This document shows positions 55,006 through 64,000 of a stretch of 64,000 bases of DNA, in pieces. The translations under genes were made by a program, and so were the position numbers. The notes under the pieces are model-generated. The model did not search any database. It saw nothing but the letters and a program-made list of their open reading frames with translations, and was not told the DNA's origin. Numbering within the stretch: the stretch's first letter is position 1; the number at the start of each line of letters is the position of its first letter. Where the stretch lies: contig CM059584.1 in NCBI GenBank assembly GCA_030407085.1, forward strand, positions 58,791,501-58,855,500, read 5' to 3'. Source of the DNA: Trichopria drosophilae. Taxonomy: Eukaryota > Arthropoda > Insecta > Hymenoptera > Diapriidae.

Positions 55006-57890
55006 GTGTTTAGGAAAAATTTGACAACAAAAATTTTGCCTAAACAACGAGTAATAGACAGAGCAAATAGTCTACTTCTAGATGCTCTTCCAGATGACTG
55101 CGACCTGTGGCAAGTCAATTGTGCCGTTTACGAGGCTGCAAGTGATCTGGTGACTCCGCGAAATCTGACACAGATATCGGGGAGTCGGCAGATTACAAAA
55201 CGCATGTCTCAATTGAACGGCAAGATTCGACTGACACGGAAACTCGCTTCCCGAATTCAGTGTGTGATCGACTATTTAACATCTGGCCGTTCATTTACGG
55301 CTAAAGTCAAGAAGTTCGCACAACAACTGCGGACGTACTATCACACACTGAACAAGCTGAAGTTGCTCAACATCAAGCAACGTTTAGCGGATAAAGTTCG
55401 GGTTATGGCCGATGCCAAAAAGAGGCTGCAAAGACGGGAAGCAGGAATTCCACAAAACTCAATATTTTTGACGAATCCTTCCAACCTCTTCAAACATCGT
55501 ATCGCAGCCTCAAGCGAGTTTCCGTCGATGGCCGCAGTTGAGGAATTCTAGGGGAACATCTACAAGAAAACATCTAGGCTTAATGCAGACACTCCAGGTA
55601 TTGTAATCTTCACCGAGTTGTGCGACGAAGTCACACAACAAAGTGAAGATTGCCCACCCGTCAGTGCATTAGAGGTGAAAAATGCCATCACAGGAGCGAG
55701 GAATTTCTCCTCGCCGGGCTGGGATGGAATTAACAACTATTGGTGGAAGAAATTCACTTCTGTCCATCAACACCTAGCCCGAATATTCACCTCTCATATA
55801 AATGGAGACCAACCCATTCCGCACTGGCTGGTGGAGGGCCGAACGACACTGATCCTAAAATCGGGAGACTTGTCCGATCCGAAAAACCATAGACCGATCA
55901 CGTGTCTCAATACGTTATACAAATTGTTCACTAACATCTTGAACGAACGTATTGAGAAATCCGTGAAACCAGTGTGGCAACGGATAGTAGAACAACGAGG
56001 GTGCAAAATGAGTGTATCCGGCTGCAAGGACAACTTGCTTATCGACAGGTGTGTTTGTCAGGACGCAGTCCAGTACAAGCGTAACCTGTCGATAGCCTGG
56101 CTGGATTACATGAAGGCGTATGACTCAACATCGCACGAGCTTTTAAGCCTGTTGCTCAAACGCCTTCATGTCCACCCAAACATAGTGAGAATTGTAGAAG
56201 ACCTGATGCCTCTTTGGAAAACACGCTTTGTCATGACATCGGGCAAGCGTCGAACCATGTCTAGACTGGTTCAATTCCAAAGAGGTGTCTATCAGGGAGA
56301 TTCTCTGACTCTTCTGCTCTTCTGCATCTGACTATTGCCTCTATCCGTTGCTCTCCGGAAATCTCAAGGGTACATGTGTGGACCGCCTGGTGAACGTGTA
56401 CATAAGATCACCCATCTTTTCTATATGGATGATCTTAAATTATACGCATCAGGCGAAGATCAATTACATCGATCTCTGAACATCGCCCTTACATACTCGA
56501 GAGATATCGGTACGGAATTCGGATTGGACAAGTGTGCAGTCGTTCATTTGCACAGAGGAAAGACAGGCTCCCATAACAACGATATGGAGCTCGTCAACGG
56601 AAATGTCATCCGCCACCTTAGCGCCGAAGAAGCCTACACATACCTGGGCATACCTCAAAGGCATGTCCATGATGTGCAGGCTGCTAAAACCACCATCATT
56701 AAGAAATACTGGCGCATTCTCCGTCAGATCTGGTCATCAGAATTGACCGGGAGAAATAAGGTGGCAGCCACGAATATGTTGGCCGTATCACCAGTGCTCT
56801 ATTTTTTTGGAGCACTGAAGTGGAACGTTGACGAGCTAAGGGATCTTGACCGAAGCACACGGAAGATGATTTGTATGCAACGCAGTTTGCATCCAAGATC
56901 TTCCGTGGAACGACTGTATTTGCCCCGACTGTATTAGCCTGATGATGCTAGTACATCAGCATGAAATTCAGGGGAAGAGGGCGTTTTTGTACAACGCGGC
57001 GGAACGAGCGGCGCGAAACCTCGGTCTGGTTTTCAACGTGGGACGTAGTGGTGCACAGGAGGCTGAATCAGTCATCAGTCTGTGCCCAGTGCGTCTCAGG
57101 GCTAACATACGGAAGGAACAACTCCGTATGTTGGAGGGAAGGCATATCGACAAGCCGTTGCATGGACAATTCTTTCGAAATGTCCAACAACTTGGCTTCT
57201 CGGCAGAGAAGACCTTCTCCTTCTTAAGATCAGCCGGCTTGAAATCCGAGACCGAGGGTTTTATCTTCGCATGCCAGGATGGGGTCATCAATACCTTAGC
57301 GTATCGCCAGAACATCTTACACCAGGCGGCACAGAGTACGCTTTGTAGATTGTGTAGATGTCATGCTGAGACACTAATGCATCTTTTAGCAGCATGCCCA
57401 ATGTATGCAGTTTCAGCATACATCGAACACTTATGGTATTGATGCAACCCCAGTTTTGCCGTACGTCCCCACTGATATTGAATCCGTTGTCGGGAATGAG
57501 TCGTGCCGAATATACTGGAATTACTCATTCCCGACGAGCAGGCAAATATCAGCCAATAAGCCCGACATCGTCCTTGTTGACTTCGATGACAAATCCATCT
57601 TCGTCATCGAGTTTTCTGCACCAGCAGAAACAAATATAGTCAGCAAAGAGGACGAAAAACAGATGAAATATCAGGAACTCCTGTTCGAGATTCGCAGGCT
57701 GTATCGAGGATTCAAAATCAAGCTCGTCGTGCTGATAATTGTAGTGCTGGGAGGAATGAGACCAACTTTCCTCCAAAACATCAAAAGCATTCCGGCCTGT
57801 CGAGAACATGCAAATTCCATCGCAGGCCGAATGCAGAAAGCAGTGCTGCTGGGATCTCTCCGTCTACTGAGGTCACACGAGATCCTGTAA
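55006..57890 (+). pseudogene. Non-LTR retrotransposon (R4/Dong-like) with RT and restriction-like endonuclease
   Basis: The reverse transcriptase region includes SSPGWDGINNYWWKKF, HWLVEGRTTLILKSGD, FQRGVYQGDSLTLLLFCI and the catalytic FYMDDLKLYA (near 56420). A CCHC-like motif, CRLCRCHAETLMHLLAACP, follows at about 57340. The C-terminus has KPDIVLVDFDDKSIFVIEF, a PD-(D/E)xK restriction-like endonuclease core, so target DNA would be nicked by this type of nuclease and not by an APE. The domain order fits the R4/Dong group and relatives. Breaks: TAG at 55549-55551 (EEF*GNIY, probably from TGG), TGA at 56329-56331, TAG near 56935, and frame changes at about 56940 and 57410. The N-terminus is missing, so the copy is 5'-truncated, as usual for LINEs. 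Confidence 0.82.
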
Positions 57891-58239
57891 CCACTAACCC
57901 AATGGTAGAGGGAGTGGTTGCAGTTGCAAACGAAATGGCCCGGTGTAGTCTGCAGCGGAGGAGATGGATATCGGAGCCACTTTTCTGCTGCAGACGGCAC
58001 ACGTGGATTCTGGAGGGCCAAGGGAGGTTAGGGTTTTAGTCGGTAAACCTTGCCGTTAATATCAAAGGTGAGGGAGTCCGACACACGGGGGGTTACGCAA
58101 CATCTTCAACCCCCTATGGTGCCTAACGCATTTCCCCCCCCCCACCCCCCCACCAAAAAAATAATAATTGGGTAATAAGGGGCCCAAAGGGAATGACGCG
58201 TAACACAATGCGGCTATGCAAAAAGCTGCATCTTAGCCT
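57891..58239. other. Probable 3' UTR of the LINE and spacer
   Basis: This stretch contains a C-run (about 58132-58150) followed by an A-rich stretch with AAAAAAATAATAATTGGG, which may mark the 3' end of the LINE. The gypsy LTR appears to begin at 58240. Confidence 0.45.
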
Positions 58240-58760
58240 TGTAACGGACCGATTTGCATAGACCCGCAGGTAAATAACAACACGAGCGAGTGAGAGAGAC
58301 CGAGAGGGGTGTACGAGTGGGAAAGAAAGTAAATGTCGCGTGCTTGTACGATTCTCCGGCCTATAAATTTTGGGGGAAATTCCCGAGGTAGGGGACAGTC
58401 GTCGCCAGACAGTCTATACGGTCTGTCGATCGACTTGAGCACGCGCTCCGATTCCCCGGCTACGTAAGTATCCGTGGGCGGGTAGAGTAAAAGTGCATCT
58501 AGCGTAAACTTGCAGCGGCACCCAGGCCAGCGCGCCTAGTGTCCCTGTCAAGTACGGGTAGGCAGGTTCCCTCCGTATCAAATGTAATCGCTCTTTTCGC
58601 CTTACAGGTGGAGTGATTCGAGCCAAAATAAAGGCCCACCATTCTTTATGCGAATTTGTACGCCCAAGGCGATAAAAAGGAGGAAGCAGCAATAAAGTTA
58701 TAATTTCGTAAAATCAATCTGTCTCTCGAGTCCACTTATTTTCCAAACCTGCAAGTTTCA
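58240..58760 (+). repeat. 5' LTR of the gypsy element
   Basis: The end is set by AAGTTTCA just ahead of the primer-binding site. The start is placed at TGTAACGGACCGATTTGCAT, giving TG...CA ends and 521 bp. A GATAAAAAGG box (about 58669) and AATAAA (58691) fit promoter and polyadenylation signals. The start is an inference, because the 3' LTR cannot be compared. Confidence 0.6.
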
Positions 58761-58762
58761 AC

Positions 58763-58778
58763 TGGCGACCGTGACAGG
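58763..58778 (+). other. Primer-binding site
   Basis: TGGCGACCGTGACAGG follows the LTR end after two bases. The TGG start is complementary to the CCA end of a tRNA, as for minus-strand primers of gypsy elements. The primer tRNA species cannot be fixed by eye. Confidence 0.75.
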
Positions 58779-58840
58779 ACTAGAGAGCGACTGGGCAGAG
58801 AGGAAAGAAAATAACAATAATAATAATAATAAAGCCACTC

Positions 58841-58972
58841 ATGGAAGAGTGGAAATCCAAGGAGAAAGCCGGCCAAAGAGTGTTCGGTGGCCTCTACACT
58901 GTCAGGCAGACAGGAATTAATATTGAGGAATTACTGATGAATCTTCCTCAACCTCCGGTAAAAACCGAATGA
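58841..58972 (+). CDS. Small leader ORF (43 codons) upstream of gag
   Basis: ATG 58841 follows an AAT repeat and reads MEEWKSKEKAGQRVFGGLYT, then ends at TGA 58970-58972, 98 bp before the gag ATG. The composition is protein-like and not random, and the frame is open from its only ATG. It could be a regulatory upstream ORF, or a remnant of an extended gag. No domain is recognisable. Confidence 0.35.
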   Translation: MEEWKSKEKAGQRVFGGLYTVRQTGINIEELLMNLPQPPVKTE

Positions 58973-59070
58973 AATAAATGAGATATTGAAAATAGCCTGA
59001 ATTGTTTTTTTTTATTTACATTTCCGGCACATCCTTTTTTACAAAAGAAGAGAATTTTCTCATAAATAAA

Positions 59071-62000
59071 ATGCCGAGGGGCCGACCACGAAAAGAAATG
59101 CGCCGAAGCATTTCTCACGAAATTCTTCGAGAAAAGGAAGGAGAACCCGAAGGGAATGGAGAGCTTTTTGCGAGACTCAATTGGCAGTCCGAAGCAACGG
59201 GTCTATTCCGGGAAATGCGCAAAAAGGGACAAGACTGCGAGCGAAGGATAACTCAATTAGAGCACAAGGATATAAATGCTCAAATATTGCTCGATCAAAT
59301 GAGCAGCAACAGAGAGGAAGTAAATGCCCTAAAAGGTCGCATTGAGGAGATAGAAAAGGAGGTAGTAGTGCGTCCAGAGGACATTCCAGAACTTTTGGAA
59401 GGTTCTAAATTAGCTGAGATTGTAAAAAAACAAAGCAACGAAATTCTCAGATTAGAGCATCAAATTAAACATCTCCATTCGCTCATACAAGACGCACGGG
59501 AGACAAGAGAGGGGCGCTTTAGTCGTCCGTACCTACACGAGGGCGAAAATGACAATACCCCAAAACTAAGAATAAATCCTCCCTCATTTTCCGGAGGAAA
59601 AACGGAAAAACCGTTAAAATTTCTACAAGCGCTTCGCAACTATTGCGAAGGACTAAAAATAAATCCGCCTCAATTCAAGACAATTATGTACCAAATTTTG
59701 AAGGGTCCGGTCCTCGATTGGTGGTATTTCGTCGAGCAAGACGTACTTAATCTAGACGAATTTGAACTTAAATTCAGGAAAAGATACTGGAATGCAGAAT
59801 CGCAGTACCAACTCAAACGACATATTGAGTTCGGATATTACCAAGCTCAGCGAAATGCAAGCCGCGTAGAATACGCCATTGATTTATGTAACCAAATTAA
59901 AGATGCGAATATGTCACTATCAAACAAGGAATTAATCACCATGATATCTCGACATTTCGAACAAGAAATAAGAAATGCGATCATTAACCGTGATATTCGC
60001 CAATACGACGATTTATTGGATATCCTACAAACATACGACGAAATGGGGCCCCCAAATGCGAGTCGAGGGATACACGAAAATAAGGGTGACAGAATGGGAA
60101 TGACCCACCAGGATCGAAGAAGAAACCCAATGGAAGAGAAAAGAGAGGGATGGCGAAAAACAATGCCATACGAAAACCCGAGTATTCACAGGAAATACGA
60201 AGGTGAACCAGGGAGGGGAGAAAGACAACACTCAGGATGGCGGCATCAACCGGCGGGGCCCCAAAGAGCGATGCCGCGGAGGTACAATGTCAATACCATG
60301 GGGGTAAATGAAGGGAAACAAGAGGAAGAGGAGCTTTTTACCTCGGACGAACTAAAAAGCTCGGAAGACCGGGAAAGTAGTAAACTCGAGGAGGAGGACT
60401 GGAAAAACAGGGATAAGGACCGACAGATTGGAATCGAATCAATATTCGAAGATCCAAGGGCATTCTTGACGAACGAAGAAAGTATACCCTCAAAGAAAAA
60501 ACACATAACATGCCCGGAAATCCCGATCATAATCGAAGGAATCCGAACGAAAGCTTTATGGGACACAGGTAGCGAGATCACATGTATCTCTAAAGCGTTT
60601 TACAGGTCGAATGCTGCAACGTTGAAAAAGTGTCTAACGTTACCCATCACGGGGAAACGCGTTATAGGCGCGACAGGAACAAAGTCAACGACCCTAAAAA
60701 TGCAGGTGCTATTAAAAACAATCGTGGGAAAAATCGAAAGCGAGATTGCATTCACGGTCGTACCACACCTAATTCGAGATTGTATAATCGGAATCAACAT
60801 GCAGACACAGTGGAAAACCCGAATAGATCTCGAAAATGCTCAAATCCGCATATCGGGGGATGATTCGATAAAGGACATCCTAACCTTTAACTCAAAAAGG
60901 AATGTAGACCAAAGCGACAGGGTTGGAACCGTACAGCAGGTTGAACAGCCGGAAATCGACATAGGGAAACCAATATCAAATCCGGAGAGAAGAAAAATCT
61001 CGCAACCCAGCGAGGAGGATATTGGTGAAAAAGTAGACAAATGTGAAATCTTAAAAGAACATGAAAAAAACGAGCTGTCTAAGCTACTGGTTAAGTTCAA
61101 GCACACGGTCAATGATCGACCAGATAGAACCAAAATATACGAACATGAAATCAATTTGAAATCAGCAACACCGTTCTTCGTGAAGACATATCCCATTCCG
61201 TTCGCATATAAGACTAAAGTGAAGGCAGAAATACAAAGAATGCTGGAGCTGTGAGTCATACAATGCTCCACGAGCCCCTATATCAACCCGATGCTGACGG
61301 TAATAAAAAAGGATGGATCAGTGAGGTTATGTTTAGACGCGAGGGCACACGAACGAATGATAAGTGACCATGAGACCCCGCCCAATCCCGACGAAATATT
61401 CCAAAAATGTCTGGGAGCCGAGTACATGACTAGCCTCGACATGACTAACAGTTTCTGGCAAGTTCCATTGGCTAAGGAATCCCAAAAATATACGGCATTT
61501 TTGCACGAGGGTAACGTTTACGAACATACCGTCACGCCATTTGGACTAAAAACAAGTAGCTCAAGTTTAATACGAGCTCTAAACCGAATATTTTTGGGAA
61601 TAGGCGATTTCATTATTAATTTTGTGGACGATATTTTATGCATATCGCCCAATTTTGAGTCACATCTAGGACACCTGGAGAAAACTCTGACAAGACTCTA
61701 GGACAATGGAATCACCATAAATTTTAACAAACTACAACTATGTAGACAACAGATTTCTTTTCTCGGGCACATTCTGACCCCGGGAAGAATACAACCTCAA
61801 CATGAAAAACTCGAGAAAATCCGAGAATTTACTCCTCCGAAGAACCAGAAACAGCTGAGGGGATTCTTAGGATTTATAAACTATTACAGTAGTTCGTCCG
61901 TAAACATGCCGACCGAATGGTGCCATTACTAGAATTGTTAAAGAAAAGACAAAAGTGGGAGTGGAAGGAAGAACATCAACTGGCATTCGAAGAAATTAAA

Positions 62001-63701
62001 CAATCCTTCGCGGACACCATGTTTTTGAAACACCCTGCGCCCGGGCAACCCTACATACTCACGACCGACGCCAGTGCATATGCGGTCGGGGCAGTATTGT
62101 CTCAATTAAACGAACTGGGAGAGGAAGAAATAGTAACTTACTACAGCAGGACGTTGAAAGGAGCGGAATTAATATATCATACCACCGAAAAAGAACTGTT
62201 GGCAATAGTGGCTTCTCTCAAGAAGCTGCGAACTTTCGTGTTAGGGGAAAAGATCATCCTAAAAACCGATCACAAGGCGTTGACTTTTCTAAAAAGCTGT
62301 CAGTTCCTCAACTCAAGGATAACCAGATGGGCGCTCAGCATCCAAGATTACGATATTGAGCCTCAATTTATTAAAGGATCGCAGAACAGGGTTGCCGACT
62401 ATTTGAGCCGAAACGGCGACGGCGGCTCGCGAGAGAGCAGTGACGAAATCATGATAGCGAAAATACATTTGCCACAACTCGATAAAGAAACGGTTTCCCA
62501 TCTGAGGAATCTGGCAAGGATGCAAAAGGAAGACCGACATATAAGTAAAAAAGGGAAGCTGTTAGACAATCCGGCTCGCCGCGAATTTTTTAGGGTAGAA
62601 AATGACATCCCCCTAACCAAGGGGAGAAACGGAAAATGGAAAACACTTTTACCACAGATTGTAGGCAGGAGGTTGGGTGAAAATCTTCACGCCGGATACG
62701 GTCACATAGGAACAAGAAAACTGTCCAAATTAATGGAAGAAGCGTTCACCTTTAACAAGTCCCGCTCAATAATTCGGGACATTGTAAGGACATGTGACTC
62801 ATGCCAACGGAACAAAGTTCCGAATCGATATCCCCAGGGTTTAATCAAATCGATAATACCTGGAAAACCAGGTGATCTACTCTCCATCGACTTCTATGGA
62901 CCACTCCCAACATCCAGAGGGGGAGCAAATTACATTTTGGTCACGATAGATGCGTTCAGTAAATTCGTGGGTATGTACCCGATAAAAAAGGCGAACACCG
63001 CTACAGTCATCAAGAAAATCTTCGGAGATTACATCTCGACATATGGGACGCCAGAGAGAATTCAGTTCGATCACGGAACGCAATTCACCTCGGAGAAATG
63101 GCTGAAAAAACTAAAAGAAAAAAAAATTCAAGGGATTTTTTCATCCATTCGGCATCCACAAGGGAACATCGTAGAACGGGTAAACCGAGAGTTGGGTCGA
63201 TTTTTCAGAACATTCGTGGGTGATAAACATTCCGGATGGGCGGCTTGGGTCGACGTCATTCAACGATGTACAAATGAGACGTATCACGAGTCAACAGAAT
63301 TCACACCAGTCGAATTACACCTCGATAAAAAACCCACGAGAATCTGGGAAAAATGGATTCCAAGGTCACGCGAGAAAAAGGAACCAAGTTACGAATATAA
63401 ACTCCGGCTAGCCAAGGAAAACATTATGCGACGTGCGAGGACGAGAGATACAGAGAAAAACAATAACAAAGGGAGATATACCTTTTTTAAGGTCGGAGAT
63501 ACGGTGCTGCTTAAAGCATTGAATGTCTCGAATGCTATGGATAGAAAAATAGGGAAATTCTTCGCACTCTACGAAGGACCCTTTAAGATAAAAAAGGTGA
63601 TAAATGAAACCACGTATATCCTCGAAAATAATAGCGGAATAGAACGAGGCATGTTTCATGTGCAACTTCTGGAAGCGTACATATCCCGTAGTGGTCAATA
63701 A
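59071..63701 (+). pseudogene. Gag-Pol of the gypsy element, two stops and one frameshift
   Basis: Gag starts at ATG 59071 with MPRGRPRKEMRRS, an AT-hook-like motif. It then has a coiled coil and a capsid-like helical region (KPLKFLQALRNYCEGLKINP ... WWYFVEQDV), and a basic tail without a CCHC knuckle. The protease has ALWDTGSEITCIS (60550-60590). RT has LDMTNSFWQVPL and the catalytic NFVDDILCI (about 61619-61645). RNase H has TTDASAYAVGAVLS and LKTDHKAL. The integrase has the HHCC domain (HAGYGHIG ... CDSCQRNK) and core acids in LSIDFYGPL, QFDHGTQF and NIVERVN. Breaks are TGA at 61252-61254, TAG at 61699-61701 and a frame change near 61890. Gag and Pol share one frame up to there. Confidence 0.88.
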
Positions 63702-64000
63702 CAAACCAGAAATAGATCAGGGGACAAGGGGAAGTTCCTGGGATCGAAGCGAAATTCCAAATAAACAAGATCGGGGTAAACACAAGCGAGCCTTTAAATA
63801 GACGGCATTGACCCCGAAATCAATAAGTAATAGCGAAACCGTGCCAGAAATCGGGACAAATACAAACGTCTTTCACAACAGGCGACACGTGGCCACCCAA
63901 ACGGCGCGGCACGAGGTGAAGTGTGAGTGTCGGGTGTGCCGAGTAATGTGGGACCGACATCACAACCACACTCTGGTCGGAAATGGAGCACGCTTCCGGG
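63702..64000 (+). other. Gypsy 3' region, incomplete
   Basis: A purine-rich GGGGACAAGGGGAAG stretch at about 63719-63733 could be a polypurine tract, but no sequence after it matches the start of the 5' LTR before the window ends. No env-like frame is recognisable. Confidence 0.4.

Larger units (their letters stand above)
58240..64000 (+). mobile_element. Ty3/gypsy-type LTR retrotransposon, nearly complete, cut by window end
   Basis: It has a 5' LTR, a primer-binding site, a leader with a small ORF, gag, and pol (protease, RT, RNase H, integrase) in the typical gypsy order. The integrase ends at 63701. The 3' LTR is not reached in the window. There are two in-frame stops and one frame change in about 4.6 kb, which suggests a relatively recent insertion compared with the other elements here. 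Confidence 0.88.

Noticed and set aside
60246..60581. Minus-strand frames opposite gag-pol (for example 60246-60581 and 60840-61271)
   Set aside because: They are shadows of the plus-strand gag-pol frame, which has clear motifs.

Overview
The window looks like repeat-dense nuclear DNA of an arthropod, most likely an insect and perhaps a hymenopteran such as an ant. It is AT-rich, carries spliceosomal exons with GT-AG signals, and is built almost entirely of eukaryotic transposable elements. I see no rRNA, no functional tRNA, no bacterial operon and no CRISPR array. The taxon is inferred from remembered protein families, not measured.

The most notable content is two damaged copies, in opposite orientation, of one virus-like DNA transposon of the Maverick/Polinton (adintovirus-like) type. 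Copy 1 spans about 2.37-13.1 kb and copy 2 about 24.7-34.3 kb. Together they carry a retroviral-type integrase with a C-terminal chromodomain, an FtsK/HerA-like packaging ATPase, an adenain-like cysteine protease, a candidate major capsid protein, a candidate penton protein, a parvovirus-like phospholipase A2 protein with a very basic tail, a fibre-like coiled-coil protein, and several conserved proteins of unknown role. Most genes have a TATA box and/or a TCAGT initiator, and the PLA2 and ATPase genes share a divergent promoter. No PolB gene is visible in either copy. Each copy is broken at different places. In copy 1 the block from the PLA2 C-terminus to the capsid gene is replaced by a 4.36-kb gypsy fragment without LTRs. 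In copy 2 the ATPase has lost its P-loop, a GC-rich 0.85-kb insert splits one gene, and a MITE with an 8-bp target duplication sits between capsid and penton genes.

The rest, left to right: a 278-bp tandem repeat and a long-TIR MITE (0.9-2.35 kb); a tandem repeat (13.2-13.8 kb); a 3.4-kb element with 440-bp terminal inverted repeats enclosing a satellite-like higher-order repeat with an exact 614-bp period (15.4-18.8 kb); three TTAA-flanked MITEs (14.5, 19.2 and 20.0 kb); a decayed multi-exon DUF4806-like gene with a duplicated exon (20.8-23.2 kb); a LINE 3' fragment (23.6 kb); MITEs at 36.9, 37.5 and 42.1 kb; a BEN-domain exon pair with a tRNA-derived SINE inside one exon (39.9-40.9 kb); a LINE RT fragment (41.4 kb); a decayed CACTA/tnp2-like transposase (45.4-47.7 kb); a 3.9-kb fold-back element whose arms are minisatellites (50.3-54.3 kb); a 5'-truncated LINE with a restriction-like endonuclease (55.0-57.9 kb); and a nearly complete gypsy-type LTR retrotransposon (58.2 kb to the window end) with 5' LTR, primer-binding site and gag-pol broken by two stops and a frameshift.

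No clear single-copy host gene is present, with the possible exception of the BEN-domain exons and the DUF4806-like exons. Both of those families also occur in repetitive or transposon contexts.
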